Shown: positions 13,472 through 30,800, counted from the first letter of the stretch. The stretch is DNA of 64,000 nucleotides from Maylandia zebra (GCF_041146795.1 NC_135180.1:33968794-34032793), one strand, 5' to 3'. Numbers and translations are program-made. The notes: a model not told the origin generated them from the sequence alone.

Positions 13472-14290
13472 ATGCAGGTAAAATAAAATCCGACTGCATA
13501 GTTCCTTTAAAGTATAAGCCCGGCACAGTAATATGCGTCTGTATTAATTACATTTTAACTGTTTATATATACAGTTTATATGCAACCAAAAGCAGGGCAA
13601 AAATACTATTTAGTCCACTACAAGGTCCATAGTTTGGGCGAATCCACAAAGGTTTCAGCACCATGGACAGCAATTCACCTTAGCAAATGGTACATCCCCA
13701 ATGTGAAGGCATTTGGGGTTAAACGCTGTGTTTCAATACACTCTGGTGACTTTTTACTTTATGACCATTTTTGTTACTTTTTAAACAACGAATATACTGT
13801 ATACTACCTCACTGCGGCTATTCATATAGGCCGTATATTTACCGCTGTTGTTTTCTAAGAGAAATAAATGCAGGTAAAATAAAATTAGAATGCATATTTA
13901 CTATTTTAGTATAAGCCAGTGTATATATATATATACATATATATATATATGTCACTGTTTACTACAGGGAAAAAAGTTTGCTACTGGCACATAACACTGT
14001 GTATCAATGGCACTGTGACAACCTTTTATTTTGTGGTAATTTATTACTTTCTTCTGCCATAAATATACCAGCCTACTGTTTGAACTTGGAAAAAAAAATA
14101 TATCACTATGGATGTTCCTATAAGTTACATAATATCCATATTTTTTAATGTACAATTTACCCCATGTGAATAGATGACACTCTGGCCACTAATCATTTTA
14201 GTTTTCAACTCTAAGGCCATAAATACACCAAATGCACTTGTAAAAATTATGCTGCACTGTAGCTATTCATAAAGACTGCTTTCTCACGAC
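13472..14290. repeat. Diverged tandem duplication, about 400-bp unit
   Basis: The segment AATGCAGGTAAAATAAAAT opens at 13472 and again at 13866. It is followed in both by TAGTATAAGCC-like sequence, then by related CACTGTGT..CAAT..GTGAC..TTTTA stretches near 13730 and 14005. The motif CTGYRGCTATTCATA recurs at 13815 and 14258. An imperfect (AT)n palindrome at 13921-13952 sits in the second unit. No gene is seen here. Confidence 0.6.
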
Positions 14291-15218
14291 GTTTGAGAAA
14301 AGTAGCCCAGCTATGTTTTGTCTCTTTCCGTTAAAATTCCTGCAATTCTTCACAATGTCCTTGGACTGCTTTGAGTTAAAGCAGAAATACCACAATGAGA
14401 ACTGTAATGTAAAGCGGCAATGATAGGCATTGCTGCCACGTGTTTTTAATGTCTCTTTAATGAAAATTATAGCGTGAGCCTATTCCATGTCCATCAAATT
14501 CACTTATTATAAATTAACTTTCTACTGTCCGTTCAGTCCCTCTAATCCATTTAGCATTTTAATTTAAAAGAAAAAAAGTAAGTGTGAATTAACAACAACA
14601 TACCAGACAATGGAGATTCTTGGAAATCAAGCGTGAAAAGAAATTTTTTCTTAAGTTGAGAAAGAGATTACTTTTTCATTCATCCCTGAAGCTCAGTTAT
14701 GTTACATCAGAAAAATAACCTGATTTAAACACACAGGTTCTCACAACTTTAACATGTACAATTCTTTTAAATGCAAAAAACATAATCTCACGGCACTTTA
14801 CAAGATAAAGGACTTACACTATTAGAGTAACCAAACTAATCCCTTTAAGCCAACTCTCTTGGTGATAGTGGTCTGTCTCGCTCTTGTAGTTCTGTAGAAG
14901 ATGTTGTGTTTAAATACCCAAGGTTAGTTTTCAGCACCACGGACAGTCCCTTAATAAACGGCTCAGACGCAATCACAAACGAATCTATGTTTTATGTGTC
15001 TTCATCACTTTTAAGTTAGTTTAGAAAAAATATTTCATGAAGGCTAACCCAAAACATATTTAATGTTAAACCTTGACATAATTTACTAATTTTAGTAACA
15101 ATAACCTACTACTAACAACAACAACAATATGAGCTCGTTATTCGCCAAAATGTCAGGTATTAACAGTGCAGAGACAGGTATTTAAGATATTATAATTTGG
15201 GGGGGGGGGGGGGTGGAT

Positions 15219-15680
15219 CAATTCAATTCAATTTAATTTATACAGCGCCAAATCACAACAACAGTCGCCTCAAGGCGCTTTATATTGTAAAGTAGATCCT
15301 ACAATAATAGATACAGAGAAAAAACCAACAATCATATGACCTCCTATGAGCGAGCACTATGGCGACAGTGGGGAGGAAAAACTCCATTTTAACAGGAAGA
15401 AACTTCCGGCAGAACCAGGCTCAGGGAGGGGCGGGGCCATCTGCTGCAACCGGTTGGGCTGAGAGAAGGAAAACAGGATAAATACATGCTGTGGAAGAGA
15501 GACAGAGATTAATAGCAGGTACAATTCAATGCAGAGAGGTCTATTAACACATAGTGAGTGAGAAAGGTGACTGGAAAGGAAAAACTCAATGCATCATGGG
15601 AATCCCCTGGCAGCCTACGTCTATTGCAGCATAACTAAGGGAGGATTCAGGGTCACCTGATCCAGCCCTAACTATATGCT
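15219..15680. mobile_element. High-copy teleost interspersed repeat fragment
   Basis: Begins with the familiar fish repeat head (TTCAATTCAATTTAATTTAT, then ACAGCGCCAAATCACAACAA and CGCCTCAAGGCGCTTTATAT) and continues through GAGGAAAAACTCC and GTCACCTGATCCAGCCCTAA. I recognise the family as widespread in percomorph genomes but cannot assign its class. It is preceded by a G14 run at about 15199-15212. Confidence 0.7.
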
Positions 15681-15699
15681 ATATCACATACTGCATTTT

Positions 15700-16684
15700 T
15701 CCAAACTACGTCCAGCACCATGTCATGATCTCTATGTGTTTGGAGGCACACCACAATTTCACTTTAATTCATTCATGGAATAGCATTGCAGTTTTATCAG
15801 ATGCAATATGCATCATGTAGATCTCCCTTTTCCACCACTTCTCAAAGATTCTCTGTTGGATTGAGGTCAGGTGACTGTGGAGTTCATTTCAACACAGTGA
15901 ACCTGACATTGATATGGTCAGCAAACCAATGTGATATATTTTAAGCTCGTGAAAGCAGCTAAGATGGGCACACTTTAGTAACAAAGAGGTGGACAGCAAC
16001 AATATTAAGACCGACTATAGTGTTTGAAAGATGTTCAGTTGGTACTAAAGGGGCCAAGGTGTGTCAAGAAGATATCACCCACGCTATTAAACCACTAGAA
16101 GCAGTCTAAGCTACTGATTCAATGCAGGATGAATCCACACTTCATGTCCTTTATGCTAAATTCTGACCCCAAATGTTGCAGCAGAAATTGAGACTCATCA
16201 GACCACAAAATATTTTTTGACTCTTGGATTATCCTATTGGCGACTTGTGGAATTAGAACCGTTTCGTTCTTAGCTGACCAAAGTGGTACCCTGTGTGGTC
16301 TTCTACTGCTGTAGCCCATTTGCTGTTTCGCATACCTTGGTTGCAACTGGTTATTTTAGTTACTGTTTCCTTCCTTAAAAAAATGTTTCCTTTCTTCACA
16401 GTTTGAAGGAGTCTTGCCATTTTCCTGTGACCAGGAGATGGATGTGAGAATTTCCCAGTAGATCAGCAGTTTCTAAGACACTCACCAACAGCAAGAACCA
16501 TACCTAACCACTCAAGTTAATTAAAGGTGAGTTAAATCACCTTTCCTCCCCATACTGATGCTCATTTTGAACTTCAGCAAGTCATCTTAACCATGCCTAA
16601 AGGATTGAACAGATTGATTGTTAATACAAATGTCGAATCATTCAAACCGGTGTAACTTAAAAAGTGGCCGGTAAGTGTAAGGCA
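15700..16684 (-). mobile_element. Tc1-like transposon relic (minus strand)
   Basis: Degraded copy of the fish Tc1 family whose end reads AAAGTGGCCGG(T)AAGTGTA. The terminal repeat lies at about 16655-16684. Coding remains on the minus strand at 16119-16346 include MGYSSRRPHRVPLWSAKN and WSDESQFLL, diagnostic Tc1 transposase segments; WSDES carries the second catalytic Asp. The segment at 15858-15882 matches the complement of the DLNPIE region. Parts are missing and no full frame survives. Confidence 0.85.
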
Positions 16685-16996
16685 ATGACAAAACATGGCA
16701 GCGTCATTACACATCCAAGTACTCAAAAAACTAAACTTCCACCGTGAAACCAGTTTATTTTTGTTTTGTTTTTTGGTTAATCTGTCATTTTAAGGTTATT
16801 TGAATACACAAAATATTACTAATGATTCAAAACTTACATATCTTATTCACAATGCTCTTACAAACCTCTACCTGGCCACATAACACCTTAATTTGCTTAA
16901 ATGGCCTACAAATTAATACAATCAGGAAAATAAGTATAAATCAAATGAAACCCAGCAATGGCAGTGAAACAATACACAGATTGATGGACTCAATTC

Positions 16997-17288
16997 CTGA
17001 GCGATTGTGGCTCAAGAGTTGGGAGTTTGCCTTGTTATCAGAAGGTTGCCGGTTTGAGTCCTGGCTTGGACAGTCTCGGTCGTTGTGTCCTTGGGCAAGA
17101 CATTTCACCCGTTGCCTACTGGTGGTGGTCAGAGGGCCCGGTGGTGCCAGTGTCCGGCAGCCTCGCCTCTGTCAGTGCGCCCCAGAGTGGCTGTGGCTAC
17201 AATGTAGCTTGCCATCACCAGCGTGTGAATGTATGGGTGGATGACTGGTTGTGTAAAGCGCTATACAAATACAGGCCATTTACCATTT
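16997..17288 (+). mobile_element. tRNA-derived SINE, AFC-like
   Basis: A tRNA-like head with box A-like (GTGGCTCAAGAGTTGGGAG) and box B-like (GGTTTGAGTCC) motifs precedes a body with GTGTCCTTGGGCAAGACATT, CAGAGGGCCCGGTGGTGCCA and GTGTAAAGCGCTATACAAAT. The body matches my memory of AFC-type SINEs of African cichlids and relatives. It is nearly full length and is not a functional tRNA gene. Confidence 0.8.
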
Positions 17289-18685
17289 AGTTTGCCCCTC
17301 TGAAGCAATGAAAAGATTCACAAGACTGTGACCCAGTAACACAAATCCCACAAGCTGCATCAGCTCCAAGTGCAATTCACATCTCTTAAAAACAAGCAAC
17401 CAAAAAAACCCAACAATCGTGGATTAAAGGAGTTGTACAATGAAACTAAAACAACATACCACAAATAAAAGAAAAATAGTCTGTTTTAAATCTTTTTTCA
17501 TAATTGCAGAAAGGGATAATGAATAACTGAATGGATATTTATTTCAATTGCATCATCACCAGTTGCTGGGTGCTCTGAAGTCAGATATCCAACACCACCT
17601 CTGGCATGTCAGAATAACCAAAACATGCTTAGCACCCAAAGAAAAAGAAGTGCACAGGAGACATGTGGTATGGTATGGTATAGTATACGTTCAACATAAG
17701 GAATCTGGCTATCATTAATAAAATCTGAATAACTATGTGATCGTAACTAGGACCCAATCTTACCCTTAAGATGAAAGTTCAAGCATTTTACCCTTCCTTA
17801 TATTTTCCTTTGTACCATTGGTTAATAATCAGTAATTCTATTTTTGATTCCACTTCCAAATGCACCAGCTGCATCCAGCTTACTCAACATTGAAAGAGAC
17901 TAGAAAAGACACTGACCAATGAAAGAAGGCATTACTATTGAGCTGCTATCAGTGGCTTAATTCTGGGGAAAGTTAGAAATGTATAAAGAACACAACACTA
18001 ACATGCAAAAAGTTTGTTTTATGAATCATTTATTGTAGATCAATGTGTTTACAAAATGTCTAGTGAGGAAGAGTCAAACACAAACTTCAGTGGCAATTTT
18101 AGATACAAGGCAAGGGCAATACATTTATTTTTGTTCTACCCAGGAGAGAAAACTTTGATACAAAAAGAATTTGAAGTTCAGGGAAAAAAATGGTGAGTTT
18201 ATTGACAGTTGTTTGACACTGAATACCAAAATTAGGGTGATGACTTTAAATTTTCTTACAGTTGAAAAAGAAGAGACCCAGTGTTTAAAAGAAATATCTG
18301 GGAATGACTAAAGAAAACTAAAGTTTAACGTTGGACAGATGGTATTTTGAATAAAAGAACCGGCTTTAAACACTCAGACTCTCACATGTCTGCAATATAG
18401 ATATTTATATAGCAACTGCTAATTAGACCAAAGGTGATATTTTCAGTGGGGGGTTTTGTATTAAAATAAAAACCAATCTGTCAGACTTCCAGGTAGATTT
18501 GGGAAAACAGGAATAATGGATGCCAGTTGATTTGTGAGGCATAGGAAACAAATAAACCACTCTGGCAATAAAGGAAGTCATATCCCTTAGTGAAACTGTG
18601 TTTGAGCTGACTGGATGTATACTGGACCAGTGGCGTGTTTGTCTGAGTGCATCTGTACATGGTTGAGTGTGTTCCTGGGGGCGGA
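17289..18685. other. Region downstream of PSMD8; no gene seen
   Basis: The sequence is A/T-rich with no exon-like coding stretch. Its right part should hold the PSMD8 3' UTR. A minus-strand AATAAA (complement of 18029-18034) is a candidate polyadenylation signal about 650 bp after the stop. Confidence 0.5.
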
Positions 18686-22503
<3,818 letters not shown>

Positions 22504-22613
22504 GGTGATTCTGCAAAATATACGACACCGGCCACCGTAACACGTTAAATGACTGTCGTGAAAAAAACCAAAACACGTTACTGCTTCCTTCAGAAATCAG
22601 ACAGTTGATCAAG
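22504..22613. promoter_or_regulatory. Bidirectional PSMD8 / NUP88 promoter interval
   Basis: Only 110 bp separate the two divergent start codons, so both 5' UTRs and the core promoters must overlap or be very short here unless non-coding first exons exist. No TATA box is seen at a fitting distance on either strand. Shared regulation is inferred from geometry. Confidence 0.7.
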
Positions 22614-24773
22614 ATGGCGGCACTCAATTCAGAACGGTGGCTCAATGACTTACCGAATCACACGATATTCAAAATAATACGCGAGAAGTTGGATTTGGAG
22701 TGCACCTCGAGTGAAAGAGGGATCGCTAAGAACCTCACGTTTTGTTTGGGAGCGGATTTGTTCGTGTGGGACGATTCAGACCGCGTGTTTTACACAACCA
22801 ACCTGCGGCACTTAAACTCAGAGGAGAGCTCCGGTAGCGGGAAGTATCAGACCTTGCTGTGCATCAACCCGCCGCTCTTTGAAGTGTGCCAGGTGCTGGT
22901 GAGCCCGACACAGCACCATGTCGCGCTGGTCGGTCAACGAGGCGTCTCGGTCCTGGAGCTTCCTCTGCGGTGGGGCAAGAGGTCCGAGTTTGAAGGCGGA
23001 CGCAGCAAAATCAACTGCAAGACCATCCCGGTGGCGGAGCGCTTCTTCACCAGCTCACCGTCGGTCAGTCTGCGACAGGCTGCTTGGTACCCTAGCGAGA
23101 CTGACGAGCCACATATGGTGCTGCTCACTTCAGACAACACGATCAGATTTTACAGCTTGAAGTCTCCGCAGACACCGGCCAAAATCCTGCCAGTGTCGCA
23201 GTCAGAAGACGAGAGCAGCCTCGACCCTCCGGTGCATTCGTACGCAGCTTCTCTGGGAGAGATAGCAGTGGCGTTTGACTTTGGGCCGATTTCATCCCCT
23301 CCTCGGCAGCTGGCAGGACAGGTCTCCAAAGACCAGCTGGTCTACCCTCTCTATATTCTTTACGAAAATGGGGAGACCTATGTGAACTACACGAGCCAGG
23401 TAAACGGTATAAGTCTGAGTAAACCCGTTGGACCTCTCCCCATGTATCCAGCAGCAGAGGATAACTATGGCTATGATGCTTGTGCCATTCTGTGCCTGCC
23501 ATGTGTTCCGAGTATCTTGGTCATCGCCACAGAAACTGGCACACTGTATCACTGTGTCGTGCTGGAGTCTGAAGAAGAGGATGACACGGGGGCAGTGGAA
23601 AAGTGGATCCGAGGCACAGAGACAGTGCCAGCTCTTTATGTGTTTGAGTGTGTTGAGCTAGAGCTCATACTTAAAGTGGCAACGGGAGAGGACGAGGAGC
23701 CGCAAGAGTTTGATTTCACCTGTCCAATCAAACTGCACAGAGACCCTCTCTGTCAGCACCGGTATCATTGCACCCATGAAGCAGGAGTGCACAGCGTGGG
23801 GCTAATCTGGGTCAACAAGCTGCAGAGGTTCCTTAAATCAGATGAGGAGGATAAGGACAGTCTCCAGGAGCTGGCTGCTGAGAAGCGCTGCATTGTAGAG
23901 CACATTCTTTGCACCAGACCGCTCCTGACCAGTCAGTCGGCTCCAATTCGTGGTTTTTTGATTGTGTCTGACCTTGCCTTGGGCGCCACCATGATCTGCA
24001 TCACCAGCACTTATGAGTGCATTCTGTTACCCCTTCTGAGCTCCATTCGCCCTCCTTCCCCTCCCCTGCTTTGCTCCCACCCAGGTCTGGGCTCTGCCAG
24101 CTCCCCTCTGCGTGGGCTGGCCGAAGACTCCTTTGAGCAGCACATTCGCAACATCCTGGCACGGAGCTCCACCAATCCTCTTGTACTTAAAGCTGGAGAC
24201 AAGGACACATCACCACCACCTCCAGAGTGTCTGGAGCTCCTCAGCAGAGCCACACAGGTGTTCCGCGAGGAGTACATTCTCAAGCAGGACATGGCTCGTG
24301 AAGAGATGCAGAGGAGGGTGAAACTCCTGACAGGCCAGAAGAACAAGCAGCTGGAGGATTTGTCTCTGTGCAGGGAGGAGAGGAAGAGTTTGAGAGAAGC
24401 AGCAGAAAGGTTGGCTGATAAATACGAAGATGCAAAGTATCGCCAAGAAACCATTATGAACAGGGTTAAGAAAGTGTTGTGTAGCCTGCAAAGCCAGCTA
24501 CCCATACTGTCAAACAGTGAAAAGGAAATGAAGAAGGAGCTGCAGACCATCAATGATCAACTGAAACACCTGGAAAACTGCATCAGACAGGTGAACATGA
24601 AGATGGAGTACCAGAAGACACAAGTGGGCAAGGATATGCCCGGAACTAGGGCAACAGTTTCCCTCAACGCTCCCCAGAAGAAGGTTGTTCAGGATGTCCT
24701 CAAAGAACAAGGACAGCAAATTGGTGACATGATGAAGCAGATCAAAGACATCAAAAATCATTTTAGTTTCTAA
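22614..24773 (+). CDS. nup88: NUP88 nucleoporin, intronless full-length gene
   Basis: Nuclear pore subunit of the NUP214-NUP88-NUP62 cytoplasmic-side complex, involved in CRM1 export. One uninterrupted 719-codon frame starts at ATG 22614, in an AAGATGG Kozak context. An upstream in-frame TTG at 22605 is not a plausible start. It aligns end to end with human NUP88 (741 aa): the N-terminal beta-propeller covers residues 1-500 ([73 protein letters not shown]), followed by C-terminal coiled coils at 540-719 ([38 protein letters not shown], terminal [13 protein letters not shown]). Mammalian NUP88 has many introns, so this looks like a functional retrogene. The frame is undamaged, which argues for selection. 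Confidence 0.95.
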   Translation: MAALNSERWLNDLPNHTIFKIIREKLDLECTSSERGIAKNLTFCLGADLFVWDDSDRVFYTTNLRHLNSEESSGSGKYQTLLCINPPLFEVCQVLVSPTQHHVALVGQRGVSVLELPLRWGKRSEFEGGRSKINCKTIPVAERFFTSSPSVSLRQAAWYPSETDEPHMVLLTSDNTIRFYSLKSPQTPAKILPVSQSEDESSLDPPVHSYAASLGEIAVAFDFGPISSPPRQLAGQVSKDQLVYPLYILYENGETYVNYTSQVNGISLSKPVGPLPMYPAAEDNYGYDACAILCLPCVPSILVIATETGTLYHCVVLESEEEDDTGAVEKWIRGTETVPALYVFECVELELILKVATGEDEEPQEFDFTCPIKLHRDPLCQHRYHCTHEAGVHSVGLIWVNKLQRFLKSDEEDKDSLQELAAEKRCIVEHILCTRPLLTSQSAPIRGFLIVSDLALGATMICITSTYECILLPLLSSIRPPSPPLLCSHPGLGSASSPLRGLAEDSFEQHIRNILARSSTNPLVLKAGDKDTSPPPPECLELLSRATQVFREEYILKQDMAREEMQRRVKLLTGQKNKQLEDLSLCREERKSLREAAERLADKYEDAKYRQETIMNRVKKVLCSLQSQLPILSNSEKEMKKELQTINDQLKHLENCIRQVNMKMEYQKTQVGKDMPGTRATVSLNAPQKKVVQDVLKEQGQQIGDMMKQIKDIKNHFSF

Positions 24774-25195
24774 GCACTGCAGAAAAATGCTAGTTTTTTT
24801 TCTGTATAGTTGGGAAAATATTTCAAATTTTCCATGGAATGCACCGTTATTACATTTCCGTTTTTCTGACATTTGATAAGAAGCTGTAATGAGTTCTTGA
24901 GCTCTAAGTGGTTGTGCTATCTTCTTATATGCTATATCTTATATGTGCTAGTGTAACTTTACCTTTCATACTAAATGTTTTTCCTTAATACAGAATACAG
25001 AAATACAAAAGGTTGGATTTTCTCTTACAAAAAGTTGTATATTTCTACATCAATATTTTTGACATGTTAATGATTGAATCACTAACATACTCAGTTTAAT
25101 GTCCCGTGTATAGGCAGGAAAAATTAAAAGTAATTTGTGCTAAACTAACCTTATACAGCTGTTTTCAATTTTGTTTGCTCACCTTTTTGCATAAA

Positions 25196-25205
25196 AATAA
25201 ATAAA
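25196..25205 (+). terminator. NUP88 polyadenylation signals (two overlapping AATAAA)
   Basis: AATAAATAAA about 425 bp after the NUP88 stop, followed by T-rich sequence. It is the first canonical hexamer pair downstream and would give a short 3' UTR. Confidence 0.6.
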
Positions 25206-27061
25206 TGAACTTGAAATTATTAAACTTGTTTGTGTCTCAATGTAGGATAGCTACAAAAAGCAGAAATATTAAGAGACAAATCCAAGTTAACAGTTTTATA
25301 TTGACATGCATTAACTGACACGTTCACAGCTGCTGGTTGCTGTATTTGCCAGAGTACTTGGAGAAAACCTGTGTAAACAGGGGGAAGATGCAAACATCAC
25401 AACGAAAGTCCCAGTTAGTAATTTAACTGCGAAAAAACAAACAAATGTGAACTGAACTAAATATTCCACGTCCTGGCAAGATGTTTGAACTTCTAAAGGA
25501 GGCTAAAATCATGTGAGTGTTTGGTTTGATATGGATGTTTAGCATAGATGCAATACATAGCATGCCCCCAGTAAGAGACACAGCAAGAGCATAACTCCTA
25601 AACAGAAGGCAGGAAATTATTTGTTTTGTCTTGGTTATTGTCTTAATAAACATTGCAAGCCAAAATTGTAAACAATGTTAAAATTCAAGTAGGGCTTCCT
25701 ACACACTAGGGATTCACTTTTTCTCCCGTGTCTGAACATGTCCTTCAATGTGCACAGCTGCATGCCTCCAGTCTGCCATCTACAGCTGGGAACTCCAGTG
25801 AACAATTTCAGCATAAGATTGCCAAGAATCCTGTATCCACCAGGTGTCACCCCATCTCCAGAGCTGACGGCCTCAGTTTTTCTTCCACCACAGGTTTCCT
25901 AGTGAGGAATTCCCCACATAAACAATCAGTGACGTATAAGGAGACCCCAGTTTTGTTGAGTAAGCTTCATTGTTGGGGATCTTTGTCGTCGCTGGGGTCA
26001 TCAACTGTAATTTAGGCTGCTTGCAGGGTTGCAGTGGTAGCTTGATTTGAATACCAAATATTTGAGATGGTTTATGACCCAGAATAACTATTTACATAAC
26101 AGACAAGCACTGTTCAAACTGCTATTGGGATTTATTTTTTTTTACTCTCTAAGAAGGTGTTGATAGCTGTGACTTAATAATATACAAGGAGAGCATTTTT
26201 AGTCAAGAAACTGCATGTCTTTATGATGATTTAGCTGTTTTTTCCACACACATCACCTCACACTTTTTCTCTCAGATACATAGAAGAGGGTGTGGTAAAC
26301 AGCAGGGCTCACTCGGGAACAGTCCAAAAGGGGAATTTTAAGTTCTTTCATAAAGGTACAATGTTTAGATCCTGAGGAAAGTTAGCAGACCCTAGGAAAG
26401 GAGATATTAATAACTCCCAGTCCAGCCCACCACATTCTTCACATGTGAGTCACTGTAAGCTGGAGAGCTGCGAGGAAAGGGCTGCATTGCCTCTGTTTCT
26501 CATTTGTGTTTCTTTCCATGGAGGAGTGGAAAAAGAAGGCGGGGAGGCCACTCCTTCTTTAGGAAAGCCTGAAACTCTTATGTGAAATACGCAGCTCTAC
26601 ACAGGACACATTCACGCTCATACCACATAGTTTACACCAAAACCAAACACTGTGTGCTGGGAGGCTAATGTGAATGCGAACATAGAACTAAACTGGGATG
26701 AAGGGGTACAAATAGACTGCATGTGTATGTGCAAGAGAACGAGGGGCAGAAAAAAGGCTTCAGATGGTGGGAACGACAAGGGAAAGAGCCTCGGAAAATG
26801 GTGGTATGGAGACTTGGCAGAGGAGACTGTGAGTCACTGTTTATGTGGTCTGTCACTGAGAGACCAAGTGAGCTTGATAAAACACAAAATGTTGTTGAAA
26901 AAGAGTCAAATCAAACCCCCATAGCTATTACTTCCATTTTAGGTTATTTATTTTCAGATTGTAGGCATTTTGATAACTAAGTTTAAAAACCTTTTCAAGT
27001 TGTACAAAAGTTTTTGCTTGTATGAAAGAATAACCAAAGACACTAGACACAGTCAGGTAGT
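25206..27061. other. Intergenic region between NUP88 and EHD2 3' ends
   Basis: No exon-like sequence and no recognised repeat. The base composition is ordinary. The two genes converge here. Confidence 0.5.
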
Positions 27062-27067
27062 TTTATT
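27062..27067 (-). terminator. Candidate EHD2 polyadenylation signal
   Basis: TTTATT on the plus strand, read as AATAAA on the EHD2 strand, about 755 bp after the EHD2 stop codon. Use is inferred. Confidence 0.5.
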
Positions 27068-27821
27068 TGGTTACAATGGTTGTTAACATAAGAACAGTTG
27101 GCAGAGCTGTGTACAGTAGTCAGTAACATGGCATTCATTCAGTCTAGTTGAGAATGTAATGTTCTTTTATGCAACGCAGATCCTGATCCTGCACATACAA
27201 CGTAAACAGCGACAATTTACAAAATAATGTATAAATTCAGCACAAAAATGTGACATGTAAAGCATCAGAGTGAAATGCATTCAGATTTTTAGATTTGTAC
27301 ATGATTGTTCTGTTACATGGAGAAGAAAATGCTGAAAACACAACAAAATAAGTTGAAAATAAATTTCTAAATGATGCTTCACTGGACTGATCACATGTGA
27401 AAAAAGGCATATTCCTACAAATAATCTCTAATATCTAGACACTGAAGGAATGTTAAAATGTCAAAAAAGGTGGGTTTTTTTTAAGAATAAAATTGCTCTG
27501 GAGTTTTTAAAAGTACATGCAGATTTTTGCTCACTTAGACTCAGCCTTTCATTTCTGCTCAGCAAATCTATATTCATCATAAAAAAGCCAACTTTGAGGA
27601 GTCAAAGGGAAGAAGCAAACAGATCCTTTGACTTATACACAATCCTTTTCTGAAAGCCCTTGTTTGTCAACTTATATTTAAATACAGCATGTTCATTGTG
27701 CAAGATTATAATCATTCTCAGAGGAAACGTTGCATACCTAACATGCAACGTTTAGATTTGGGTCTGCAGGAAAATAAGAGCAAATACAACAGTAGCATAG
27801 GTGTGACAGCCAGTAGATGGT

Positions 27822-30800
27822 CTATGCATCAGAGCCTTTCTGCCTACGTTTGGAGGGTGGGATCAGACGGTTGGGAAGCTCAGGGGGAAGACCATGACCC
27901 TCCAGCTTGACCTCAATTAGGTGGCTGGCCAGGGCAAATTCTTCATCATCCAACATGCCATCACGATCGACATCTGAGAGCTTCCAGATGCGACCCAGAA
28001 CAGAGTTGGGCAGGCGGGAGCTCACCATCCAGTCCTTTGCCTTGGTGCCGCTTAGTTTCCCCTCGTTGGGAGCAAGGTTGTAGAAGATTTCATCATATTT
28101 GGGCTTGTCTTTGGTCACCACCCAATCTTCCTCCTCCTCACAACCCTCTCCATTTTCCTCAACAAAGGGGTCACCTTCTGAGAAAGGTCCAGCACGGGTC
28201 CCCAAGAAGGCACCACCCTGCACACCTGGTTGATCACCTGCTTCCAGCTCCTCTTGCCTCAGGAGGGGCATCAGTTTGGCAATGTCACTGGAGAGCAACT
28301 CATCCAAGGATGCCATCAGATTAGGCTTCAAGGATTTGAACTTGGTGAAATCATGAACCATCAGTTGTTCCTTTAAAAATGAGAATAATGTGTTAGTCCT
28401 TAGATTAATAGTTACATTAGAATAAACTTTCCTGTTGTAACCACAAGTTAACAGAAGTTGCTTGTAAACAAAGCCAGTGTTTCAAACAAACCTGCATCTT
28501 AGCACAGTCTGGAAAGTCTCCAGCAGAAATGTTGTGCTGAAGCTGGATCTTGGAGAAAATAACTGGTAGCTGATAGATCAGATTCTTCTTTTTATTATCC
28601 TTCCTGAAGACAGAACGCATCTCCTGCTTCAGGTGGCTGATGATGTGGGCGTGGACCTAGGATTTAGAGAAATAAAACACACAGAGTGCACCAATATGAC
28701 TTTCTGAATAATCATTTAATGAAAACATGCTGAGACGTGAACAAATATGCAACTCGCTCACCCTAACCAGACGGGCTCTCTTGACCAGATCATTGAGTTT
28801 GCGTATGGCTGCATTTCGAGGAAGGTTTTGAATATCAGCAAAGAGATCCTCCTCCTCCAGCTCAAACAACTTACGGTTGTCGTTCACCAGCAATGGCTCT
28901 GCCCAGAAGGAGCCGATATAGACACGTAGAACCTCTGGAGTGCCAAATACCTTCCCCAGGGACCACATCAGGGCACCATACACTCGCATCAGCTGCTGGG
29001 TGCCCACCATGTCTGCTTTGTTTAGCACCACACGCAGTTTGTCTTCGTTGCCTTTCAGGGCACCGATGGCCTCAGAGAACTCATCGGATATCTCTAGCTT
29101 GTGAGCATCAAACAGCAGGACGATGCGGTCCACACGTTCTGCAAACCAGCGCAGTACAGCTGGGAAGTCATACCCTGTTTAAACAAAAAAGATGCAATCA
29201 CTGATTCATCCGTAGACCTAAATGTGGAGTATGCATTGAACAAACAAGGGTCAGGAGAGGGAAGAAGGTCGACACAGACACAAACCCTAAAGATTATAAT
29301 CTGTAAAATCCCAAAGACTGAATTTCCGGTCACAGAGGCTTCATTTTTGTGCAAGACATAATGAAAAAGAATTCTTTGACTTAATGTATGAAAGTGAAAG
29401 TCTAATAAATTAGTTAATATTTTTTCAGGCACTGGTTGATCTGTATCAACATGATTCTACTAAATCATAAGTTCATCAAAATCCCCCCAAAGAAAACACA
29501 TTCCACATACTTTTTGTGGGATGGCCACATAGATAGTTTTGGTTTTTATCTTTTTTGGTTTTAAGAAAGCATCTCTAAATTTTTGATAACTGAACTGTGG
29601 TACACACAGCACAAGAACTGATAAAAAAAAAAAGAAGTAGTAGCCTACTTTTAAAAGAGCATCTCAGTATCTCTGAATAATCCAGTCCATTTGTTGTTGA
29701 GTGAGAAACTGAGACTTCTCTTTTAACATCTTATTTACTTCCATCCTCTTAGGATATAGAAGCAAATCTTGCAGATGAATATTTTAAAAAATTCTAGTGA
29801 TCAAACCAAAACTGTTTACATGGCTAAATACCACCAGCGGTAAGCAAGGAAATATGTTTTCATAATTTGGGTATACTGACACTTTAAACTTGTTAGTTGC
29901 TCATGCAGATTGATTGGAATAATGGTTTGCTTGGAGCATGAGTGAATATTAAATTAGAAAAAAACAAAATGGTGTGAGGTGATTGTGATAGTTAATGCTC
30001 AACAGTACATTCTTCCAGATGTGCTCGCAGAATTGACTGCACTGTTTCTGTTCCTTATTATGATTTTATGGCTGCTGTGTACTGCAGAGATTTTATTTTT
30101 TTTTTATCTCTGCTGCCAAATGTCATTGCAACAGAGCATACTGGTCCCATGAGTTAGCCAGGCGTGCCAAGGAGATGAGTTTGTGAGCTGATGTTCAAGG
30201 ACGTGTGTCTCTGCAGGCCCCCCATGCCCTCTCCTCACCTTTGCCTTTTCCCTCACCTCGGCTCACTCTCTGTTTGGCACCAGACAGGATCCCTGGTGTG
30301 TCAATAATGCTGATGCTCTCCAGAACCTGGTTAGGCATTTGGGCACACTGGAATCTAGCATATTCATCAGCAAACAAAGAATGACATAAGATTGTTTAAG
30401 AGTCTAAATTATGTGGAAATAGTCAATTCTTATCAAAAAAAGCCAGAGCGATCTCAGGAGCAGATTGAAAGCCACTCTGTCCACACACCCTGTCCCTCCC
30501 ACTGAAGGCCATTGTGTGCAAGCAGGCCTCTTTTGCTCTGGGCTTCCTGAAGGAAAATGACCATTACTGCCAGAATCAAACAATAAGGCCTGCTAACGAT
30601 GTGGGGCTTAGAACAACACCACTGCTTCCTGCAGCTTATGGGCTTAACGAGCCCACTGGTTCCTAGAACAGGAAGTCAACGCAAAAGGAGAGACGCAAAT
30701 ACATTCTCAAACATACCCTGCTGAGGGAGACAGGAACGCATGCTTGGAAAACTTGCACCAGAATGTCATGATGGAGCCCATTAACAGAAGCACTCTAAGT

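Noticed and set aside
16997-17080. Possible tRNA gene
   Set aside because: Box A and B-like motifs belong to a SINE head; the tRNA fold is not complete and the SINE body follows directly.
22605-22613. In-frame upstream TTG giving three extra NUP88 residues
   Set aside because: Vertebrate genes start at ATG; ATG 22614 has a strong AAGATGG context and aligns with the human start region.
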